Below are positions 19,435 through 27,683 of a DNA stretch of 27,683 bases, piece after piece. The DNA comes from Porogramme epimiltina (taxonomy: Eukaryota > Basidiomycota > Agaricomycetes > Polyporales > Polyporaceae). The translations under genes were made by a program, and so were the position numbers. Within the stretch, counting starts at the first letter, position 1; the number at the start of each line of letters is the position of its first letter. The notes below the pieces were generated by a model, which made no database searches, was not told where the DNA came from, and was given only the letters and a program-made list of their open reading frames with translations. The stretch is taken from the NCBI GenBank assembly GCA_900155495.1, contig FTLJ01000543.1, forward strand, positions 1 through 27,683, in the 5' to 3' direction.

Positions 19435-20012
19435 GGCTTCGGCGTCGAATCCTTCGCGTTCGAATATGTACAAGTATTGCTCGGAATTCAAGAGGGAGGA
19501 GTCCTCCGTGGATCCGGAGGTGTCGGCGGAACTCACCAGTGACATTCCTTGCATGGAGGTTTATGAGGATTTTGTGGGGGGTGCGGCGCCTATAGCAGGC
19601 CTGGCTGCCACGCGAGAGGATCGCGCGTCTCATACAGCATCCTGGGTAGTCACAGAAAGAGTATCAAAAGACGCAGAACGCTCATATTACCGAAAAATTG
19701 CCCAGTGTGACCTGAAATTGGGTTTCAAGGATTGAGTCTATCACCGGGAGATAAGTAGACATAGCGCACTCAACTTACCGTACAAATTCACATCGCTATG
19801 GTGTTAATAGGGTAGGGCAGTTACAGTAAAGATGAATAACTCGTACTCGATACATGTCTGCGTTCGTACAGTACTACTCCGAGCGGTCCTTTCATATGAC
19901 TTCTTTCCTTCATTACAGTAGTCGTATCAGCATAACACTTCCCAGAGTTCAGATATAGGCGCAGGTAATGACAACAGAATTCTGAAAACTCAACATCGTC
20001 GACGGTCACCCC
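19435..20012. other. Intergenic region between hydrophobin B2 and fimbrin
   Basis: 3' flanks of two convergent genes, lower in GC than the rest of the window. A plus-strand frame ending at 19735 overlaps B2 exon 3 and continues for about 100 codons, but it has no start, splice or family support. Confidence 0.55.
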
Positions 20013-22598
20013 TCACTGGTTTTCAATGGCCATCAGACTGCCGACAAACGTCATGATCTACGCAGCTCCCGTCAGCTTTCGTTGGAAGGTAAATATTAGA
20101 TCACGTACCAGACGGGGGCGGACGTCCACAATGTCCTCGGGTACCAAGAAGATGAGCGCATTCATCTTACGAGCAATAGAGATGGCGAGTTTGGCTACAC
20201 AGAAACGCGGGATTAAGTGCAGGTCTACTACACCTGATAGCATAGGACGTACCATTCTGCCTGCGATTCTCATAGTCACCGGAATCCGAAACGTTGATCA
20301 CGAGCGTTGGATCGACGATGCCGGGGCGGAGGGCCTCAAGAAGGTCAAGAAGGAAGATGCCGGTAGTGAGCGATGGGTCCTTGAACGACCGGACAGGGCG
20401 CACGCCAGCCTTCGCCTTCTGCGCGGTTGTGTTGGCCCACTTGAGAATCTCCGTGTCACTAATAGGGCGACCCTGGCCCGTCTTCGAGAGCGAGGTAAGA
20501 GTCTGCGTGATGTTTTTACTATAGAAAACGAAGAGTGAGCACATTAGACACCGTATAACCAGGAATGCGTGTGCCACTTACCGCATCAGCTGCCAGACCA
20601 AACCAAGCACAAGAGTCTTGCTGCCGTCGACGATATCCGAGCCCTGGATGCCGACAAGGTGCATGCCACTCTGCTTGCCGAGGTCGACGACGTAGTTGCA
20701 GTTCTCGACCTGCTTGAAGCGGGAAAGCTTGGACATGTTCGGCGTGACGCCAATATCCTCGGCCTCCTCGTCGTCGCCAGTCGGGTACGTCTCCTGCTCT
20801 GCACCGGCCTTGGGTTTGCTCACGCGGCGCCAGACGACGGAGCCAGGCATGATGCGGTCGAATGCTTGGAGGATAACAACGCCGTCGCGAAGGTTCTCGA
20901 ACAGGTTGAACACGGACGGTTCGACGCCGAGCGAGTTGAGCCAGAGGGTGAAAACACGCGCCTCACGCTCACCCTCCGCGTCAAAGTCCTCCACCGCACC
21001 ATAGTCCTTCGCCTCTTGCTCATCTAGTGGCTCGAGACCGGGGTAGTTGTTGAAAAGGTTTGCGACGAAGGCGAGGTTCAGGCGAGGATTTCCCGACACG
21101 AGCGACGCAGGAGTGAGGTACTTGCGACAGCCAATCGCATCCGCATTTTGCAGGACCTAGGGCAGGAGTGAGTTGCGCTGATAGACAGTGCCAATGACAA
21201 GCACATACCTGCTCTGCACGCTGACGCGCGTCGCGAGCCTGAAGTGGAGCGAGAGAGCATTTCTCCGGGACAAGCTGGTTCAGTAGGACGGTGTAGTTCT
21301 CTCCATCAGACACGTCGCGACTGAAGTTGTTCACTCTGAAAGGGACGTTAGTGCATCTGTCGTTGAATATACCTTAGAAAACCACGTACCGACGTTTCCA
21401 GCCGGCCTGTTTCAGGTGGTAGTTGAACCATCTCAGCAGAATCTGGTCGGGGGTCAAACGGAGTAGATCTTCGATCGTCTCTCCTTCCTCGCATAGGCGG
21501 TACAACTCGGGGTGAAGCTTGATATCGACTTGGGCCAGGAGACCACGACGAATGACTTGCCAGATGAGACCAAGGATAAGATGCTCCCGTCCTTCAGCGA
21601 TATCCACCGGTCCAATGTTGACAACGGAGCAGCCAATGGCTTTCGCGGACGTGATGACAATGTTGTTGTTCTCTGTCATCTGGAACGCATTGAGGGGCTT
21701 CTTGGTGGTGGGCTTGTTCAGAACACGAGAATCAATCGTGTCCGGCACAGAGTCGTTGATGAGTTTGCACAGGATAAGACCGTCCCTACACTCGTCAAAG
21801 AGTTGCATGGTGTTGGTGGGGATAGGAAGACGATATCCAATGTCCGCATCGTTCTCTAAGACCTGATCGTTTGTCAGCTCTACGTATCCCCTCAGATTCC
21901 GCCGCGGAAGTGCAACATTCGGATGAGACTACATGCGCTTCTCAAGCTCCCAGCATATCACTTACGGTGCGGCACTATTGGGAGGCTGGCGCATCCAAAC
22001 TTGCCGAAACTCCCAATGTGCCTAGGCAAGGCATCGGGGAACCACTTCCCCCAACGACATGCAGTATAAAGCGCGTTGCGCAGGTAGACACTCACAGAGT
22101 TAATGTGATTTGTGAATTCAGCCTTCTCTTCTTCGTTGATAGTGTGGCTAACGTTCGCGTTTGAGCCCTGCACGGTGACCTTGCCTGCCCTGGAAGGAAG
22201 AAGGGATTCCTTTGCTTGACTGCGCAGTTTAACATTGAGCTACACGATTTCCGATGGTAATGCATGTGAGCTCCCGGACGCGAGAGTTTACAGTAATATG
22301 CGCACCTCAACCCAGTCCTCAAGCTCAACCTTTCCACTAGAGTCCACAGACACATGTTTGAGAACCTCGCGGGCCCGATCATAAGACTCTCCCGAGGATT
22401 GCAGAGACTGCAGTACAGTTTGCTTGTCGACACGTCCGGGTGTGTCTGTAGTTATCGCGCTGGGCGAGGGGGTCCAAGATCGGCATCGCTATCGTTGTGC
22501 GGAGTGCGAGGACGGACGTACTTGAAGCGGTTGATGAGATCGAACATCTCATCTTGCGAAACTTCCGGGAACTTCTTGCGCAATCTGAAGGCCTCCAT
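20013..22598 (-). CDS. SAC6: Fimbrin, actin-bundling protein (Sac6 type)
   Basis: Fimbrin cross-links actin filaments in endocytic patches, cables and rings. Exons from 5' to 3' are 22598-22522, 22459-22306, 22239-22096, 21862-21390, 21335-21209, 21156-20582, 20518-20253, 20194-20109 and 20057-20013, giving 648 residues, the usual length. The N-terminus has an EF-hand-like region (about 5-80) whose loops lack the leading Asp, so calcium binding is doubtful. Four calponin-homology domains follow as two actin-binding pairs. They are marked by PIPTNTMQLFDECRDGLIL near 140, GWKRRVNNFSRDVSDGENY near 280, VFTLWLNSLGVEPSVFNLFE near 385, and SFKDPSLTTGIFLLDLLEAL near 560. The end reads FLVPEDIVDVRPRLIMTFVG then SLMAIENQ, as in other fungal fimbrins. 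An ATATAT box lies at 22696-22701, about 100 bp upstream of the ATG. Confidence 0.96.
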
Positions 22599-24229
22599 GG
22601 CAGAAAATGGTGTACACGAGGAGACGGTAGAGAAGGGTGGAGGAGAAGGAGAACGGAGTGGCGGGATGAGGCTCGGCCGCTGACGTCGTTTCCGGATATA
22701 TGCACTCGGGCGCGGCCCCGAGTCGCCCGTTGCCCTGCCTGCGCGCCGGAGACGCGCCCGCCATGTCTCTCTCGCCCACTGCGCTTGCACAGCTGCATAG
22801 CCCGCTTCACCCACTTCTGCTGCGCGACAGCACCCCTCGGCATCTCTTTGCGCGCCCCGCGTGCCAATGCGCCAGTTTCATGACACTTTTGCTTGAGAAC
22901 TCGACTCAGCAACTGCGCATCCGTCGACGTGCCAAGCTTACAGCGAGCAACGCCGTAGCTGAGCTTGCATCCTTACCCTGACCACCACTTCGTAGACCGC
23001 ATGAAACGTCAGAATATGCTTACGCGCAGTCGGTGACCACTCGCGGTCCTCGTACTGCCGCGTGCGTCTCGATGTCCTGGAAATAGACCACTCCAAGAGC
23101 TCAAGTAGTCCGCGGTCGCATAGCATATGCACACAATGGAGTCGACTCATATCTCTTCGGTGCGTCTGTGCGTCGGTTCTGCCTCATAAACCCGCGACCG
23201 ACGCGATCTGGCTTGAAGACAGGTGCCACCTCCCTTGTCTAATGGAGCGTTGAACGAATAATACACTCGCACGTCGAGCTGAGTGGTCACGACGTACCCG
23301 ACGTTTCACGCATATAGCTGTGGATGGTCGGGGGCTAGCTAGTCGGTATCGAATCCACAGGCATTGGATACTTGAGGTATGCGTCTCTCATTGCTGTATG
23401 TGTAGGAAGTGCCCGCAGGCGGGGAGTAGTTGCATGGAGACGAGCAGCGCGGGCGCGTCTTCATGGCAAGTCTCACGCATGCCTCCACGCTACTGGACGC
23501 CAGTGGTCCGACATTGCCGCATCAGTCGGGGCGGTGGATATCGGGCTGGCTTCCGGTGCGTCCGAGTCGAGGCCCTCGTAGCGAGTTCGTGTTGGGGTGA
23601 CATCGTGCCTCTACGTGCCGCTAGCTCCGATCGACCTCCCCATGCACACTGACACGTCCATTTGCGTTTGCGAAAGCCAGGCCTAGCCTCCGTATCCCGA
23701 GTCCGAGCCGGTTCTCACTCTATGCGTGCTTCGGGCCTCGACCACGGCCCGAGTTCCACTCTCATTGCTCCTCGAGATACTTCTGCGAAGTACGTCCCCT
23801 GTTCATCAGACCACACCTAGAAGGCTATCTGATCCCTCCCGGTGTAGTTCCACTCTCAGAACCTCACTGCTGGGTTTACGCTACCTCTTCTGCAATCAAC
23901 GTAATGCGCAGCACGTTTTGCTCGCGCTTCCTGACTGGCGTGTCCGTGTTCCGTCGCAAGCCTATCAACGGGACCTACATCATGACCCTAGAACACTCGT
24001 ATGCCTCGTTGTACTTTGTATCTCGTGGCGGCTTCAACTGACACGCGTACCATCAGCGGACCGAACTCCGTTCAGACAGGGCTGCCCGCCGATTTTTGAT
24101 GTAAAGCGTCAACAGCCCGGCTTTCCTCCTTCTGTCCGTCCGAGCTGGCGCTCCGTCGCAGACGTTCCGTCCGTCATGAGTTGCGCCCTTCCCAATCCGT
24201 AGAGCTCTTTATCAAGCGCCAAGCTGAGG

Positions 24230-24519
24230 ATGAATCTGACGGTCGTCGGTATCGGTGAATTGGAACAAATAGCGATACCGCCGCAATCGTTTGGCCGAGA
24301 CGTGCGTGCCCAGCGCGTTGTAGGTAGCTCGTTCCTGGCCTTGTACTCGTTCGATCTTGTAGAGCCGGGCATGTACGGTAAGTTGGCTTCCCCCGCATCC
24401 CGTGTTACGTACTGACGTCGGCGAATTATGCATCTCCAGATAGGCCACCGGGGGGGCCTTCCGGGATTTTCTCATGTCAAACATACACTCGGCTAAGTAC
24501 AGCGCAGAAGGTCACTTGA
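24230..24519 (+). CDS. Candidate small two-exon gene or gene relic
   Basis: Exons 24230-24377 and 24440-24519 would encode 75 residues beginning MNLTVVGIGELEQIAIPP. The 62-bp intron has textbook fungal signals: GTAAGT donor, TACTGAC branch site 18-24 bp before the end, and CTCCAG acceptor. The same frame is open upstream back to about 23726 except for one stop at 24200-24202. After the stop at 24519 another frame gives an acidic stretch (VIDEAAEEEVVHDPPVDD). I recognise no family. It may be a short gene, part of a larger gene with missed exons, or a decayed gene. Confidence 0.25.
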
Positions 24520-25984
24520 AACCCCGCGCAGCACACGTGCTGTGTCCACCGGAACATCCATGGTCATCGATGAGGCGGCAGAAGAGGAAGTCGTCCATGA
24601 TCCACCGGTGGACGACCTAGGCCTTTGTTTTCCCCGCGCCTCGATTGCCATTTAACATTAGCGACGATCCTCGCCTTTTCCTCGCGGAGTCGCTCCGACC
24701 GTCCTCAGCGAAGACAGCTCTTGACGGACGAAGACCGTGGACGGACCCTGGGGGGTAGGTGTGGGCCTACCACACGGGACAATGAGGTCAGGCGATGCCG
24801 TGTTCAGGAAGAGAAGGTACCGCACAGAACTCCAATCACCGATCATCATCTCATGCAGATTATATCAAATGCCTAGATGCCCACGGCTGCACGGTGTTGG
24901 CTCCTCCCCCTCACCCCAATAGTGTCCCTTCCAGGGCCCGCGGCTTTCTTGTGTGCTCTACCGCGTGGTCTGGACCTGAGCTGCACCAACCCCAGTTTCG
25001 GATGAAGTTACGGATGCAGGGTCAGTGGCCATCTCCAGCGGGGCAGTCGTCCGGTGGGCACGGCGATGGCGCTCTCTGAGGTGACGACCACCCGAGGTAT
25101 TTCCTCGACCACCCTCACCCACCTTCGCCCACAGAAGCCGCATTACCGAACTCGAAGTTCGCGAATCGCGCAAAAAACGGGGCGTATGGCCGTAACGGTC
25201 GCTCCTTGTGCAGATCGGTAGTCGCTTTTCCTTTCTAGGTACCTGTCCAGCGGCCCCGGTCAGGTGCGGTGCGCCGCGATTTCCAGGCCAGAACGCCCGG
25301 ATTTCTGCTGGAACGCCGCACCTGTGAACGGGGAACCTGACTCTCCGATCAGCCGGGGAAGTGTTCCCCAGAGAATATTTAGTATTTACGCATTGCGATA
25401 CGAGCGCGCGTTTTACCCTTCCGGGCGCAGGCTTCCTGGCCCGTCATGTGTTGTGTGACGAGACTTGCTCTTATCGGCTTGCACGGTTTGACGGTGTGTA
25501 CGTTCTTCCGGCCGGCGTCACGCCAACTCCTAGGGCGGCACGACATTGACTTGTCTTTGTTCCCCCACACCCTCAGTGTCATCGATAGGGATAGGGTTCT
25601 GTCCTCGTCCGCGGGACCCTGGGTCTCGTTCTCAGCCGGAGCTCGATCCACAAGCTATGCCTGCTCGCGACGTCACCTCCTCTCGTACGACAGAGATGCA
25701 TCCCTTTGCACAGCGTCTGTGCGCATGAACCCGGCACTTGCAGTTGGTCCGCAAGACACCGCACAGACCTCGGAGCTTTCAGGCGCCGTGCGCGGGAACG
25801 CGCGTCTGTGCCCCAGTGCGCCAAGGCCCAAGGGACGCTAGCTTCGCGGCAGCGCGCGCCTATCGACGTGCGGGGTCGTTCGCGCGGCGCGCCCGCGCGG
25901 GGGTGGCATGCGGCGAGGTGCGCGCGGGAAGCACGGCCGCGTCCTCGTCGCCTCGATCCGAATTTCGAACGACGGGGATGTGAG

Positions 25985-26014
25985 GTTCGCGTTCGCGTTC
26001 GCGTTCACGTCCGC
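25985..26014. repeat. GTTCGC hexamer repeat
   Basis: Three perfect and two degenerate tandem GTTCGC units in GC-rich intergenic DNA. Confidence 0.75.
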
Positions 26015-26585
26015 GTCCCGCTCGCCCCCGTCGATAGACGTGGACGTCGGCGTACGTGCGGCGGGGGCTCGGCCCTGCGCGCCCAATCGCGCGGCGCGTT
26101 CGTCGCGGCGGGCCTGAGCGTGCTGGCAGCCCACTATCGGATGGCAATCTAGCCAAAGCCGATTTGCACCCCGGAATGCGTGCGGCCGCGGTGGGCGGTG
26201 GGAGGATCGGGCGATGGGCTATCTGGCGGCGGTCGGGGGGCTCGCGCGGGACCGCGGGCTGGTGGACGGCGGGGCTGGCGGAGGCCAGGGGGAGGGGGCG
26301 CGTGGACGGACGGACGGAGGCGGGGGGCGTGTCTGGTGACTGCCGCGCGCGGGCGAACGCAGGGCCAGGAGGTGCAGCTGCCAGCGGGCAGGGTGAGGCA
26401 GGGTCTGCGCCTTCTCCAACGCGTGCGGTCTGCCTGAGACTGGGCCGGCGGGGGAGGCGGGCGCTGGGGGCGGGACATCGACATCGATAAACGCAGACTG
26501 GCCCTCGTCCGCTCGTGCGATCGAGGGAGGATGCCGGATGACACTGCAGATCGGATCAAGATCCGTCCATCCAGACCCGTGCTGC

Positions 26586-26591
26586 TATAAG
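26586..26591 (+). promoter_or_regulatory. TATA-like box of the FKBP gene
   Basis: TATAAG lies 81 bp upstream of the start codon, with a C/T-rich stretch between. The position is typical of fungal TATA boxes. Confidence 0.5.
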
Positions 26592-26666
26592 TGCGTAGCC
26601 ACACTCTCCCTGCGCTCTCTACGCCTCCTTGATTATCTCCATAATCATCGTCCTCCAACTACGACC

Positions 26667-27343
26667 ATGGTCAGTCTCGTGCCGCCTCGCCGTGCGCACG
26701 CCCCCGCTCACCGCCCGCACGCAGGGTGTCACTGTCGATAGCATCGCCCCCGGAGATGGCGTTACCTTCCCCCGCAGAGGTGGTGCGTACCCCACTCCCA
26801 CCCTCTCGCGCGGCCCCACACGCTCATCGCGCGCGCGTTCACAGACAAAGTCACGATCCACTACGTGGGTACGCTCCTCAACGGCAAGGTCTTCGACTCG
26901 AGCAGGGATCGGTACGCACCCCTCCTCCATCCAGTCCGCTACATCTGGCTAATACACTAATTTACAGTGGAGAGCCGTTTGAGACGACGATTGGTGTGGG
27001 CAAGGTGATCAAGGGCTGGGACGAAGGTGCGCATCTAACCCTATATGCACGCCTCGCGCCTGACGCTCAATCATGACCCCATCGTCGTATCAGGTGTTCC
27101 TCAGCTCTCCCTCGGTGAGAAGGCCGTCCTCACTGCGACACCGGACTTTGTGAGTCTTCGCTCCATTCCCACCCCACGCCAGAAGCCTCTGCTCCCCGGG
27201 GGCACCTTTCCCTTCTTGTGCGCACGGGCGGAACCTCGTGCTGACCACTGGAATTCCAGGCATACGGCGCCCGGGGCTTCCCCCCGGTGATCCCCCCCAA
27301 CTCAACACTCAAGTTCGAGGTTGAGCTGCTCAAGATCAACTGA
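26667..27343 (+). CDS. FPR1: FKBP12-type peptidyl-prolyl cis-trans isomerase
   Basis: The enzyme isomerises Xaa-Pro bonds and is the cytosolic receptor for FK506 and rapamycin. Exons are 26667-26669, 26725-26782, 26845-26911, 26968-27026, 27094-27149 and 27260-27343, giving 108 residues, the standard single-domain length. The first coding exon is the ATG alone, followed by a 55-bp intron (donor GTCAGT). This is the only start that yields the canonical [14 protein letters not shown]-terminus. Drug-pocket residues are all present: Tyr27 (HYVG), Phe37-Asp38 (VFDSS), Val56-Ile57 and Trp60 (KVIKGWDEG), Tyr83 (AYGARGFPP) and Phe100 ([11 protein letters not shown]). There is no signal peptide or extra domain, so a cytosolic protein is expected. 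Confidence 0.97.
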
Positions 27344-27683
27344 GCGCACGACGTCTGCGCGCACGCGAGCACATCAGCTCGCTCGCCGCCTTGCGTCGCT
27401 CCACTGCATCTGGGCCGCTACTCCACCGACGTCGGGCTGCGGTTGGTTGCAATTGTACATAGTACGTTTACGTGCCGGGCGAGGGCCGCCCATTGTGAGA
27501 TTACCACTGTTTTATAGCACACGCACCCCCACTTCCTCTCTCTGTTCTGTATGTGTCCCTCGTCTGTTTCCGTGTACTTTTCCCTCCAATCAGCTCCCGC
27601 GTTTCTCTCGTTCCTCCCCCGCTATCTTCGCACTTTGTCCACCACCGCATTCACGCGTCCGTCCCCGCCCCCCCTCCCTACCC
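27344..27683. other. 3' flank of the FKBP gene
   Basis: Pyrimidine-rich DNA with no gene seen. It presumably contains the 3' untranslated region of FKBP. Confidence 0.5.

Larger units (their letters stand above)
22599..26666. other. 4-kb interval without a recognisable gene
   Basis: The first part contains the fimbrin promoter, with TGACGTC at 22681-22687 and ATATAT at 22696-22701. From 22900 to 25700 the base composition is more even than in neighbouring genes, and frames are short and broken, which suggests decayed sequence. It holds one small spliced candidate (24230-24519), a perfect 12-bp palindrome TCCACCGGTGGA at 24601-24612, and imperfect inverted arms around CAGGTGCGG (25261-25269) and CCGCACCTG (25316-25324). 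The final 700 bp are GC-rich and lead into the FKBP promoter. Confidence 0.5.

Noticed and set aside
19361..19735. 124-codon plus-strand frame after hydrophobin B2
   Set aside because: It overlaps B2 exon 3 out of frame, and no ATG or splice site connects it to anything.
25446..25841. 131-codon plus-strand frame
   Set aside because: No domain, signal peptide or splice signals, and composition like the surrounding non-coding DNA.
1..27683. CRISPR arrays, operons or prokaryotic-type systems
   Set aside because: No regularly spaced repeats, and genes have fungal introns and separate promoters throughout.

Overview
The window is nuclear DNA of a filamentous basidiomycete, most likely an Agaricomycete of polypore type. 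The evidence is short spliced introns (about 50-190 bp, GT-AG) in nearly every gene, GC-rich codon use, a class I hydrophobin cluster, and fungal fimbrin, FKBP12 and M16-peptidase genes. The order-level guess is inference; no rRNA or other marker is present. I joined exons by hand, and every joined reading frame closes without a stop.

Layout. 1-90 is a poly-G run that looks like a contig end or gap. 97-3891 (+) is the 3' part of an insulin-degrading-enzyme-like M16 metallopeptidase with 14 visible exons; the catalytic N-terminus lies outside. 5146-5852 (-) encodes a Ser-rich protein with one membrane segment that resembles DUF7137. 6933-8660 (+) is a single-exon, disordered, Ser/Pro-rich protein. 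8661-12293 has no convincing gene but holds a 1064-bp element with terminal inverted repeats and a TGA target duplication (PIF/Harbinger-like, non-autonomous). 12294-14557 (+) is an amidase-signature hydrolase with its whole catalytic triad.

14558-19434 is the most interesting part: four class I hydrophobins on the + strand in the order A1-B1-A2-B2. A1 pairs with A2 and B1 with B2, in coding sequence, promoter and 3' flank. A frameshifted copy of the end of the amidase gene sits between B1 and A2. The cluster therefore arose by tandem duplication of one block: amidase tail plus A plus B. All four promoters share a 16-bp motif 38-41 bp upstream of a TATA box.

20013-22598 (-) encodes fimbrin, the actin bundler. 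22599-26666 is a 4-kb stretch with no recognisable gene, though it has one small spliced candidate at 24230-24519. 26667-27343 (+) encodes FKBP12, whose first coding exon is the start codon alone.

The genes are a mixture of housekeeping (fimbrin, FKBP12, M16 peptidase) and lineage-expanded secreted surface proteins (hydrophobins). Apart from the hydrophobin cluster and its amidase neighbour, nothing suggests they work as one pathway.
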